A stretch of DNA of 64,000 bases from Desemzia sp045528445 (lineage in GTDB: Bacteria > Bacillota > Bacilli > Lactobacillales > Carnobacteriaceae). Position 1 is the first letter of the stretch. Each line of letters opens with the position of its first letter. Location: positions 62,001 to 126,000 of the forward strand of contig NZ_JBGQQU010000001.1 of assembly GCF_045528445.1 (NCBI RefSeq). Reading direction: 5' to 3'. The notes beneath the pieces were generated by a model, which worked only from the letters and a program-made list of their open reading frames with translations, did no database searches and was not told the origin of the DNA. Both the position numbers and the translations under genes were made by a program. Shown piece after piece: positions 39,949 to 47,321 of this stretch.

Positions 39949-41985
39949 ATGGAAAACGGAAAAAAATTAAATGGTCGTTATAAAATAATAAAACCAGTTG
40001 GCAGCGGCGGAATGGCTAATGTTTACTTAGCTCATGATTTGATTTTAGATCGAGATGTTGCCGTTAAAGTCTTGAGATATGATTTTAGAAAAGACCAAGA
40101 TACTATCCGTCGCTTCAAGCGTGAAGCTTTATCCTCCACTGAACTGGTCCACCCGAACATTGTCAGTATTTATGATGTAGGCGAAGAAAACGATACACAA
40201 TATATTGTCATGGAATACATTGAAGGTATGGATTTAAAAGATTACATTATCAATAATTTCCCGATTGCATATCGTAAAGTCTTGAATATCATGAGTCAAA
40301 TTTTGTCAGCTGTTTCTTATGCCCATCAAAATCAAATCATCCATCGAGATTTAAAACCGCAGAATGTATTGATAGATGAAAGCGGCGTTGTAAAAATTAC
40401 CGATTTTGGAATAGCCGTTGCTGTTTCACAATCTTCTATTACACAAACTAATTCATTACTAGGGTCCGTTCATTACCTTTCTCCAGAGCAAGCTCGCGGA
40501 GGAATGGCTACCAACCAATCGGATATCTATTCGTTGGGGATTATTTTATATGAGTTGCTGACTGGCAGTGTACCTTTTGAAGGTGAATCAGCTGTTTCGA
40601 TCGCATTAAAACATTTCCAAGAAAGTATCCCTTCGGTTAAAAAGTTTGATCCCAGAATACCGCAAGCATTAGAAAATGTGGTATTAAAAGCTACTGCTAA
40701 AGAAACAGCTGACCGGTACAAATCAGTTCGTGAAATGGAAATGGATCTTGAAACAGCTTTATCTCCTAGTCGAGTGGATGAGCCGCCGTATGCTCCTGCC
40801 AGCATGTTGCAAGAGACGAAAGTCATTACTCCCATATCAGTCACAAAAGAAACGGATTTGGAAGATACCATGGTTATTCCAGTCGTGACAGAAGAACCGA
40901 AAGAAGAGTCGGTTCCGGAAAAGAAAAAGAAAAAACGAAGATGGATATGGATAGTCTTGTTAAGTCTTTTTTTCATAGCCATTGGAGTTGCCATCGCGGC
41001 TTATTTATTAACGCCTAAAGATGTCACTATCCCAAACTTGGAAGAGATGACGCTGGAAGAAGCAGAAATGGAACTCTCAAAAGTGAATTTAAGTGTTGAT
41101 GAAGTGGTTGAAGAACCGAATGAAGAGATCAAAGAAGGATTTGTTGTTCGATCAAACCCGACTATCGGCAATAGTGTCAAAGAAAACACACAAGTTGATC
41201 TGTTTATCAGTTCAGGAAAAGCAACAGTTGAATTCATGGATTACACGAACGAAGATTATCAGGAAATTCGAGCTGAACTGACTGAGATTGGATTTACAGT
41301 AGAGAGTGTGGGAGAAAACAGTGAAGAGATTCCAGAAGGAGCTATCATTTCACAAGACATCGGGGAAGATGAAGAAGTAGTACCATCGGAGACGACGGTT
41401 ACGTTTACTGTCAGCAGCGGAAGAGCTGGAACTGAGATGAGAGATCTTAATGGATATTCTCAAAAGAGTGTAGAAGATTTTGCTTCTGAAAATGAATTGA
41501 GTCTGCAGATTTCGGAAGAATATTCTGAAGAGGTCCCAGTCGGATATGTGATCTCGCAAGATATTGATCCTGGAACGATCGTTTACAAGGGGGATTCATT
41601 AAGCATTGTAGTCTCCCTTGGAAAAGAAGATATTCCGGCACGTCAATTTACGGTTCCTGTAACGATTCCGTATCAAAATGCGGCTGAATCTTCCTCGGAA
41701 AGTGAATCCTCAGAAAACGAATCCTCAGAAAATGAATCCTCAGAAAACGAATCGGAAGAAAGTTCGACTGAATCACAGCCTGTACCGAATACTATTGAAA
41801 TCTATATTGAAGATGCTGAACATAACTTGAACACATTGTTCCAGCAATTTACGATCACAGAAGACCATGATTTAGAAATACCTTTTATTTTAGAAGAAGG
41901 AACAACAGGAAGTTACCGTGTTGTACGTGATGGCGAAACGATTGAAGAAAACACCAACGTTGCTGCTCCTGATACAGACGAATAG
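39949..41985 (+). CDS. prkC: PASTA-domain serine/threonine kinase
   Basis: This transmembrane kinase senses peptidoglycan fragments or lipid II and controls cell-wall metabolism and dormancy exit. The 678 residues contain the kinase domain: GSGGMANVY (~18-26), Lys40, 'HRDLKPQN' (132-139), DFG (152-154) and a threonine/serine-rich activation loop. One membrane helix lies at ~330-353. Three PASTA repeats (~356-423, 424-492, 493-562) follow. After these comes a Ser/Glu-rich spacer with (ESSEN)x3 and an extra ~65-residue beta-rich tail ('IEIYIEDAEHNLNTLFQQF') I do not recognise. Kinase plus PASTA is certain; the tail's role is open. Confidence 0.96.
   Translation: MENGKKLNGRYKIIKPVGSGGMANVYLAHDLILDRDVAVKVLRYDFRKDQDTIRRFKREALSSTELVHPNIVSIYDVGEENDTQYIVMEYIEGMDLKDYIINNFPIAYRKVLNIMSQILSAVSYAHQNQIIHRDLKPQNVLIDESGVVKITDFGIAVAVSQSSITQTNSLLGSVHYLSPEQARGGMATNQSDIYSLGIILYELLTGSVPFEGESAVSIALKHFQESIPSVKKFDPRIPQALENVVLKATAKETADRYKSVREMEMDLETALSPSRVDEPPYAPASMLQETKVITPISVTKETDLEDTMVIPVVTEEPKEESVPEKKKKKRRWIWIVLLSLFFIAIGVAIAAYLLTPKDVTIPNLEEMTLEEAEMELSKVNLSVDEVVEEPNEEIKEGFVVRSNPTIGNSVKENTQVDLFISSGKATVEFMDYTNEDYQEIRAELTEIGFTVESVGENSEEIPEGAIISQDIGEDEEVVPSETTVTFTVSSGRAGTEMRDLNGYSQKSVEDFASENELSLQISEEYSEEVPVGYVISQDIDPGTIVYKGDSLSIVVSLGKEDIPARQFTVPVTIPYQNAAESSSESESSENESSENESSENESEESSTESQPVPNTIEIYIEDAEHNLNTLFQQFTITEDHDLEIPFILEEGTTGSYRVVRDGETIEENTNVAAPDTDE
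41704..41748 (+). repeat. Three 15-bp tandem repeats in prkC
   Basis: GAATCCTCAGAAAAC occurs three times head to tail (41704, 41719, 41734), one copy with C to T at its last base. It encodes ESSEN three times in the extracellular spacer after the last PASTA domain. Copy number could vary between strains by slippage without breaking the frame. Confidence 0.9.
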
Positions 41986-42006
41986 AATAACCTGCTGTGT
42001 AAAATC

Positions 42007-42065
42007 AACACACTCTCTACGGACAAGCAAAATTATTTTGCCCTAGTCCATGGAGAGTGTGTTTT
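42007..42065 (+). terminator. Terminator of stp-prkC
   Basis: AACACACTCTC and GGAC pair with GTCC and GAGAGTGTGTT around a loop that itself contains GCAAAATTATTTTGC; it is followed by TTATTCTTTTTT. Confidence 0.85.
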
Positions 42066-42120
42066 ATTCTTTTTTAAGTTTTTGAAAGCATGAGATTAAT
42101 GGACGTTTCTGATTTTAGGT

Positions 42121-42149
42121 TTGCATTCTGGTTCAGAGTTGAGTAAAGT
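42121..42149 (+). promoter_or_regulatory. Probable promoter of rsgA-rpe-thiN
   Basis: TTGCAT (42121-42126), 17 bases, TAAAGT (42144-42149), about 34 bases before the TTG start of rsgA. Confidence 0.55.
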
Positions 42150-42182
42150 TAAAGAGAAAAGAGAGTTGAGGAGGGCGCCTAT

Positions 42183-43079
42183 TTGCCACAAGGACAGATC
42201 AGGAAAGCATTAAGTGGATTTTATTACGTCTATTACCAAGGAGAAACCTATCAGACTAGAGGGAGAGGAAACTTCAGAAACCGCAATCTAACCCCTTTAG
42301 TGGGAGATTTTGTAGAATTTGAGAGTGGAAACAAAGAGGAAGGTGTCGTTCAAGAACTTTTAGAACGAAGAAATGAATTGGTACGACCGCCAATCGCAAA
42401 TATTGATCTAGGAGTAGTCGTGACATCAGCGGTAGAACCGGATTTTTCTACTCAATTATTAGATCGGTTTTTAGTGACCTTAGAGAATAAAGGAATAGAA
42501 GCGATCATTTACATTACGAAAACTGATTTAATCGATGATGAGACGTACCAATCTTTAAAAAAATACCAACAGTACTATGAATCAATCGGTTATACAGTGT
42601 ATTTGCCGACAAATGCTGAAAAAGACCAAGCTGTGCAAGATCTATGCAGTCATTTTGCAACTCATTTGACCGTCTTTATGGGACAATCTGGAGCAGGGAA
42701 ATCTACACTGCTGAATACGATCTCGCCAGAATTAGTGTTAAAAACAGCTGCGATATCGATGTCTTTAGGACGTGGTAAGCATACCACCAGACATGTGGAA
42801 TTGATTCCTCTATATGATGGTTTAGTAGCAGATACTCCAGGCTTCAGTGCGATCGACTTGGCAGAGATTGAGTTGGTTGATTTAAGGGAACTGTTTCCAG
42901 ACTTCGTTCAAGTCCAAGATCAGTGTCGCTTCAGAGGCTGCATTCATCACAAGGAACCAGGCTGTAAAGTAAAGGAACTGGTTGATGAAGGTACGATTGC
43001 TGAATACCGCTACGCCAGCTATCTCCAGTTTTATGAAGAAATTAGTCAACGCAAACCCGATTACTCTAAAAAGAAATGA
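42183..43079 (+). CDS. rsgA: Ribosome small-subunit-dependent GTPase A
   Basis: RsgA is a circularly permuted GTPase that checks late 30S assembly. It starts at a TTG (42183) after GAGGAGGG. The 298 residues have an OB-fold (~1-70), and the G motifs in permuted order: 'TKTDLIDD' (G4), 'GQSGAGKSTLLN' (~166-177, G1) and 'DTPGFSA' (G3). A zinc-binding C-terminus follows, 'CRFRGCIHHKEPGCKV' (~246-261). rpe follows after nine bases and thiN overlaps rpe; rsgA-rpe-thiN downstream of stp-prkC is the common Firmicute arrangement. Confidence 0.96.
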   Translation: MPQGQIRKALSGFYYVYYQGETYQTRGRGNFRNRNLTPLVGDFVEFESGNKEEGVVQELLERRNELVRPPIANIDLGVVVTSAVEPDFSTQLLDRFLVTLENKGIEAIIYITKTDLIDDETYQSLKKYQQYYESIGYTVYLPTNAEKDQAVQDLCSHFATHLTVFMGQSGAGKSTLLNTISPELVLKTAAISMSLGRGKHTTRHVELIPLYDGLVADTPGFSAIDLAEIELVDLRELFPDFVQVQDQCRFRGCIHHKEPGCKVKELVDEGTIAEYRYASYLQFYEEISQRKPDYSKKK

Positions 43080-43088
43080 GGAAAACAA

Positions 43089-43742
43089 ATGAAATTAGCT
43101 CCATCGATCTTGAGTGCAGATTTTGCCAACTTAGAAAGAGATATTAAACTGGTTGAAACTGGAGGTGCCGATTACATCCATATCGACGTGATGGATGGGC
43201 ATTTTGTGCCAAATATTACATTTGGGCCGAATGCTGTCAGTGCGATTCGTTCGACGACAAAGTTAACTTTGGACTGCCATTTAATGATTGAAAATCCAGA
43301 AAATTACATTGCCGATTTTGCTAAAGCAGGGGCAGACATCATCAGCGTGCATGTCGAAAGTACGCCTCATATCCATCGGACGATCCAATTGATCAATGAT
43401 GCAGGAGTCAAATCCGGAGTAGTGATCAATCCAGGCACGCCGGTTTCTGTAATCGAACCGTTATTAAGCGATGTAGATTTGATTTTAGTCATGACCGTAA
43501 ATCCAGGATTTGGCGGACAAAGTTTTATTGAACCGTCCCTTGAAAAAATTCGTCAGTTGAAAGCACTGAAAGATACCAACGACTATTCCTATGAAATTGA
43601 AGTGGACGGGGGAATCAATGATGAAACAGTCAAATGGTGTCATGAAGCAGGAGCGACTGTTTTTGTAGCTGGTTCTTATATTTATTCAGCTGATAAACCC
43701 TTAGAACGCATGAAACAATTGAGAGAAGCGGTTCAAAAATGA
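43089..43742 (+). CDS. rpe: Ribulose-phosphate 3-epimerase
   Basis: Rpe interconverts ribulose 5-phosphate and xylulose 5-phosphate in the pentose phosphate pathway. The 217-residue TIM barrel has 'LAPSILSADFANL' (~3-15), the metal/catalytic block 'HIDVMDGHFVPNITFGP' (~35-51), 'LDCHLMIENP' and 'VMTVNPGFGGQSF' (~136-148). 'IEVDGGINDET' follows. The ribosome binding site is GAGGAAAA. The end overlaps thiN by four bases (ATGA), so they are co-translated. The length is normal. Confidence 0.97.
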   Translation: MKLAPSILSADFANLERDIKLVETGGADYIHIDVMDGHFVPNITFGPNAVSAIRSTTKLTLDCHLMIENPENYIADFAKAGADIISVHVESTPHIHRTIQLINDAGVKSGVVINPGTPVSVIEPLLSDVDLILVMTVNPGFGGQSFIEPSLEKIRQLKALKDTNDYSYEIEVDGGINDETVKWCHEAGATVFVAGSYIYSADKPLERMKQLREAVQK

Positions 43743-44389
43743 CACACATAAAAATTATGGTCGGAGGTCCGGAAACAGCTCTTCCGACGGATGTTTACGC
43801 TGCTGAAAAAGAAGCTGTGATGTGGATTGGTGTGGACCATGGGGCTATTCGGCTGTTAAAACAGAAGATTGTTCCCGCCATCGCAATAGGTGATTTTGAT
43901 TCAATTACGAAAGAAGAAATGAAGTTTTTAACCACAAAAGTAACGGATGTCCGTTCATTTCCTTCTGAAAAAGACGATACAGATACAGAATTGGCTATCC
44001 AATTAGCATTAGAAGAATACTCAGCCGATAAAATATCCGTTTATGGGGCCACAGCTGGACGTTTAGACCATTTAATGAGTAACCTGTTTTTTATCTTCCA
44101 GCCAAGATTCCAGCACCAAGCATCAAAAATTTATTTGTACGATAAATTGAATACAGTTTCGTTTTATCTTCCTGGTGAATATACGGTTACGAAAGAAAAC
44201 GATAAAAAATACATCGCTTTTGTTTGCATGACACCGGTTAAGAAGTTGTCTTTAAGAGAGGTCAAGTACACCTTGGAAGAAAAAGATTATGCTTATCCAA
44301 TTTCGTTGGCTAGTAATGAATTTAAAGAACAGACTGCTTCTTTTTCATTTACAGAAGGGTTGATTGCCGTAATTCAAAGCAAAGATTGA
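43739..44389 (+). CDS. thiN: Thiamine pyrophosphokinase
   Basis: ThiN transfers pyrophosphate from ATP to thiamine, making TPP directly. The 216 residues show the family motifs: 'WIGVDHGAIRLL' (~29-40), 'IAIGDFDSITKEE' (~49-61), 'DDTDTELAIQLALE' (~79-92) and 'YGATAGRLDHLMSNL' (~101-115). The gene overlaps rpe by four bases. Together with the riboswitch-controlled thiT it supports dependence on external thiamine; no thiamine biosynthesis gene is in the window. No riboswitch is seen before this operon. Confidence 0.95.
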   Translation: MTHIKIMVGGPETALPTDVYAAEKEAVMWIGVDHGAIRLLKQKIVPAIAIGDFDSITKEEMKFLTTKVTDVRSFPSEKDDTDTELAIQLALEEYSADKISVYGATAGRLDHLMSNLFFIFQPRFQHQASKIYLYDKLNTVSFYLPGEYTVTKENDKKYIAFVCMTPVKKLSLREVKYTLEEKDYAYPISLASNEFKEQTASFSFTEGLIAVIQSKD

Positions 44390-44404
44390 TAGGTATAAAC
44401 AAAA

Positions 44405-44440
44405 TAAAAAAGCCTAAGCTTGAATGCCTAGGCTTTTTTT
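44405..44440. terminator. Bidirectional terminator between thiN and rpmB
   Basis: AAAAAAGCCTA pairs with TAGGCTTTTTTT around a loop containing AGCTTGAATGC. A on one side and T on the other suit the convergent genes. Confidence 0.9.
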
Positions 44441-44462
44441 ATCTTCTTTATAAGTAGAAAAA

Positions 44463-44651
44463 TTATACACGTTCAACTTTTCCAGATTTAAGAGCACGAG
44501 CAGAAACCCATACACGTTTAGGTTTTCCGTCAACTAAAATACGAACTTTTTGCAAGTTAGCGCCGAAACTTCTTTTTGTTTTGTTTACTGCGTGAGAACG
44601 GTTGTTACCGCTTCTTGCTTTACGTCCTGTTACATAACATACTTTTGCCAT
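44463..44651 (-). CDS. rpmB: 50S ribosomal protein L28
   Basis: L28 is a small, basic large-subunit protein near the E site. The 62-residue product (MAKVCYVTGRKARSGNNRSH) contains 'NKTKRSFGANLQKV' (~24-37) and 'KRVWVSARALKSGKVERV' at the end. The start is the ATG at 44651 with AAAGGAGGAAAG just upstream; an upstream in-frame ATG at 44717 is not needed. It is alone on the minus strand between convergent thiN and divergent asp23, as in many Lactobacillales. No zinc-ribbon cysteine pairs are present. Confidence 0.96.
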   Translation of the reverse strand: MAKVCYVTGRKARSGNNRSHAVNKTKRSFGANLQKVRILVDGKPKRVWVSARALKSGKVERV

Positions 44652-44707
44652 TTTACTTTCCTCCTTTGCCAATAACTGAAGCAAAGCTTCAATCTTCATA
44701 CCTAAAC

Positions 44708-44736
44708 AATTTAGCATATCTTTATCTTATTTGCAA
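44708..44736 (-). promoter_or_regulatory. Promoter of rpmB
   Basis: On the minus strand TTGCAA (plus 44731-44736), 17 bases, TAAATT (plus 44708-44713), about 57 bases before the start codon. Confidence 0.65.
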
Positions 44737-44863
44737 GATAATTCTTTCAAGTATTTTTACTTGACACAATTAATTTACGATTAGCAAAATAGGGAGAAAA
44801 ATGAGAGAATAGGTCTATAGATAAGCTGGTTTTCGCTTTTATCTTTTATTCTTCAATATGCTA

Positions 44864-44872
44864 TGCTACAAT
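44864..44872 (+). promoter_or_regulatory. Extended -10 of the asp23-fakA promoter
   Basis: TGC followed by TACAAT (44867-44872), with only a weak T-rich -35 (TTTTAT) 17 bases upstream. It lies about 49 bases before asp23. Confidence 0.5.
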
Positions 44873-44920
44873 GTAAGGTAGTTATTTATGACTTTTTAAG
44901 TCAAGAGGAGGATTTTAAAC

Positions 44921-45283
44921 ATGGCAGTTAAAATCAAAACACAATATGGACTAGTGGATATTTCAAATGAAGTGATTGCTACAGTAGTAGGCGGAGCAGC
45001 AACCGAAATTTTCGGGATCGTTGGAATGGCTAGTAAAAATCAAATCCGTGATAATTTAAACGAGATTTTGAAAAAAGAAAATTATTCTAAAGGTGTGATT
45101 GTTCGCCAAGAAGATAATGGCGTAGCTGTAGATGTGTATATTATTGTCAGCTATGGGACAAGAATTTCAGAAGTTTGTCGTAATGTACAAGAAAAAGTAA
45201 AATACAACTTGGAATCTATGTTAGGTATTTCTGCGAATGCAGTAAATATTTTTGTTCAAGGTGTACGTGTAATACAAGACTAG
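44921..45283 (+). CDS. Asp23/Gls24 family envelope protein (YloU-like)
   Basis: The 120-residue protein belongs to the Asp23/Gls24 family (DUF322), often linked to envelope stress; Bacillus YloU is the closest counterpart by context. Recognisable parts are 'YGLVDISNEVIATVVGGAATEIFGIVGMA' split over ~8-36, 'VIVSYGTRISEVCRNVQEKVKYNLESM' and 'VNIFVQGVRV' at the C-terminus. The ribosome binding site is AGAGGAGGA. It lies 57 bases before fakA (yloV), the same yloU-yloV order as in Bacillus, suggesting co-transcription. The biochemical function is unknown. Confidence 0.9.
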   Translation: MAVKIKTQYGLVDISNEVIATVVGGAATEIFGIVGMASKNQIRDNLNEILKKENYSKGVIVRQEDNGVAVDVYIIVSYGTRISEVCRNVQEKVKYNLESMLGISANAVNIFVQGVRVIQD

Positions 45284-45340
45284 AAATAGAAGGTTAATGT
45301 CACCGTTTCTTGACGTAGTGACATAAGGAGGAAATTAACG

Positions 45341-47008
45341 GTGAAAGTTGAAAATATTGAAGCGAAACAGTTCCGTTTAATGGTAGCTAGTGGAGCAAAA
45401 CGATTAGAAAAAAATGCAGAATACGTGAATTCTTTAAACGTATTCCCAGTGCCGGATGGCGATACTGGAACAAACATGAACTTATCCATGACAAGCGGAG
45501 CAAAAGCGGTAACGTCAAATCATTCGGATCATGTCGGAGAATTGGCTGGAGCATTAGCTAAAGGACTTTTAATGGGAGCCAGAGGAAACTCTGGAGTTAT
45601 TTTGTCTCAACTATTTAGAGGATTTGGTAAAGCTTTAGATGGGAAAGAAACGATCAATGCAACTGATTTAGCGAGTGCCTTTACAAGAGGAGTTGAAATT
45701 GCGTATAAAGCTGTAATGAAACCTGTTGAAGGAACAATCTTAACAGTGGCCCGTGAGTCTGCAAAAGCTGGTGAGAAAAAAGCTGAGCAAACTACCGATA
45801 CGATCGAGGTCATGGAAACTGTCTTGTCTTCTGCTAAAAAATCTTTGGCTAAAACACCGGATTTACTACCTGTCTTAAAAGAAGTAGGCGTTGTGGATAG
45901 TGGCGGACAAGGACTAGTTTATGTTTTTGAAGGCTTTTTAGAAGCATTATCTGGTAAAGTCGTTGAAGAAGAAGTATATCAACCTACTGAAAGTGAAATG
46001 ACAGATATGATCAATGCTGAACACCACAGGGGAGTTCACAATCATATCGCAACGGAAGATATTCAATATGGTTACTGTACTGAGATCATGGTTCATATTG
46101 GAAAAGGAGAAACTGTCGATAGTGAATTTGATTACGATACTTTCCGCAATCATTTGAGCGAAATCGGTGATTCTTTACTAGTTGTCAATGATGATGAGAT
46201 TATTAAAGTTCATGTGCATACTGAAAAACCAGGTGAAGTGATGAATTATGGTCAAAAATTTGGTTCACTGGTCAAAATCAAAGTAGACAATATGCGTGAA
46301 CAACATGACGCATTGATGGACAATGATCAGCCTGCTAAACCGACTAAAAAAGTTCCTTACGGTATTATTGCTGTAGCAGCTGGTGAAGGTATCCAAGACC
46401 TATTCAAAAGTTTAGGGGCTAATTACATCATCAATGGCGGACAAACAATGAACCCTAGTACAGAGGATATTTTAAAAGCGATTGATGCAGTAAATGCAGA
46501 ACAAGTTTTGGTGTTGCCAAACAATAAAAATATCTTTATGGCTGCAGAACAAGCTGCTCAAGAGAGTGAGATTCCTGTAGCTGTGATTCCAAGTCGTACG
46601 ATTTCTCAAGGAATGACTTCTATGTTGGCCTTTAATGAGCAAAATGATTTAGAGACTAACAAAGCAGAAATGAGCAGTGAGTTGGAAAATGTCATCAGTG
46701 GACAAGTTACTAACGCTGTACGTGACACTGAAATCAACGGTGTTAAGATCAAAAAAGATGACTTTATGGGACTTGTAGACGGAGATATTGTTTTGTCTAA
46801 AGAAAAGCGTAAAGAGGCTGCTATTGAAACGTTACAACAAATGCTTACCGAAGATAGCGAAATTGTAACGATTCTTTTAGGTGAAGGTGTGCCGCAAAAA
46901 GAAGCTGAAGAAATTGCGTCAGAAATTGAAGCTCAATTCTCAGATATAGAAGTTGAAATTCATGAAGGTAAACAGCCTGTTTATCCTTACCTTCTTTCTG
47001 TAGAATAA
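45341..47008 (+). CDS. fakA: Fatty acid kinase A (DAK2-domain protein, YloV)
   Basis: FakA phosphorylates fatty acids bound to FakB/DegV proteins, producing acyl-phosphate for PlsX/PlsY. It starts at a GTG (45341) after TAAGGAGGAAA. The 555 residues comprise an N-terminal DAK2 kinase domain with 'FPVPDGDTGTNM' (~35-46, metal-binding aspartates) and 'GARGNSGVILSQLFRG' (~80-95), a middle region, and a C-terminal DegV-like domain ('VPSRTISQGMTSMLAFN'). Its partner type is encoded at 20266, and plsX lies two genes downstream. recG separates fakA and plsX. Confidence 0.94.
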   Translation: MKVENIEAKQFRLMVASGAKRLEKNAEYVNSLNVFPVPDGDTGTNMNLSMTSGAKAVTSNHSDHVGELAGALAKGLLMGARGNSGVILSQLFRGFGKALDGKETINATDLASAFTRGVEIAYKAVMKPVEGTILTVARESAKAGEKKAEQTTDTIEVMETVLSSAKKSLAKTPDLLPVLKEVGVVDSGGQGLVYVFEGFLEALSGKVVEEEVYQPTESEMTDMINAEHHRGVHNHIATEDIQYGYCTEIMVHIGKGETVDSEFDYDTFRNHLSEIGDSLLVVNDDEIIKVHVHTEKPGEVMNYGQKFGSLVKIKVDNMREQHDALMDNDQPAKPTKKVPYGIIAVAAGEGIQDLFKSLGANYIINGGQTMNPSTEDILKAIDAVNAEQVLVLPNNKNIFMAAEQAAQESEIPVAVIPSRTISQGMTSMLAFNEQNDLETNKAEMSSELENVISGQVTNAVRDTEINGVKIKKDDFMGLVDGDIVLSKEKRKEAAIETLQQMLTEDSEIVTILLGEGVPQKEAEEIASEIEAQFSDIEVEIHEGKQPVYPYLLSVE

Positions 47009-47009
47009 A

Positions 47010-47065
47010 ATCAAGAGTAGACAAAAATAAATCGATTTTCTATTTTATTTCTGTCTACTTTTGAT
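47010..47065 (+). terminator. Hairpin after fakA, possible terminator
   Basis: ATCAA and AGTAGACA pair with TGTCTACT and TTGAT, extended by AAAATAAA with TTTTATTT. There is no clean T run after the stem, so termination is uncertain. Confidence 0.5.
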
Positions 47066-47110
47066 TGATTTAATTCAGTCAGGAAGCATGATAAAGCACT
47101 ACATAGAGAA

Positions 47111-47317
47111 AGAGGATGAAAAACACCTAAAACTACACAAGTATTATTCATCCTCTGATTGCTACTGTTGGTTTTTAAAACTCAACTCAACTAAACAGTA
47201 TGATGTGTAGTATAAAAGGAGCTTGGATTCTATCCCGGCTCCTTTTATAGATATTACCTAATGAAAGGAGGCTTGAGACAATCTGAAGAAAAGTGATTTT
47301 TTCATCCTTAGATTGTC
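47111..47317 (+). promoter_or_regulatory. Structured recG leader, three hairpins
   Basis: Hairpin 1: AGAGGATGAA (47111-47120) with TTCATCCTCT (47147-47156). Hairpin 2: ATAAAAGGAGC (47212-47222) with GCTCCTTTTAT (47238-47248). Hairpin 3: GACAATCT (47277-47284) with AGATTGTC (47310-47317). The Shine-Dalgarno AAAGGAGG (47264-47271) comes before hairpin 3 and the ATG (47322) after it: 50 bases apart in line, but only 9 if the hairpin is folded. A second TTCATCCT (47301-47308) could also pair with the 5' arm of hairpin 1. No promoter is clear. Nothing else is seen in this 313-base gap. Confidence 0.6.
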
Positions 47318-47321
47318 AGAT

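Noticed and set aside
44748..44765. TCAAGT-ATTTTT-ACTTGA palindrome upstream of the rpmB promoter
   Set aside because: It is AT-rich with six-base arms, common by chance in this composition, and not placed over a promoter element.
47274..47297. Short upstream frame (TTG, seven codons) directly after the AAAGGAGG of recG
   Set aside because: The start would be only two bases from the Shine-Dalgarno sequence, and the frame ends inside the hairpin. The hairpin-spacing explanation fits better.
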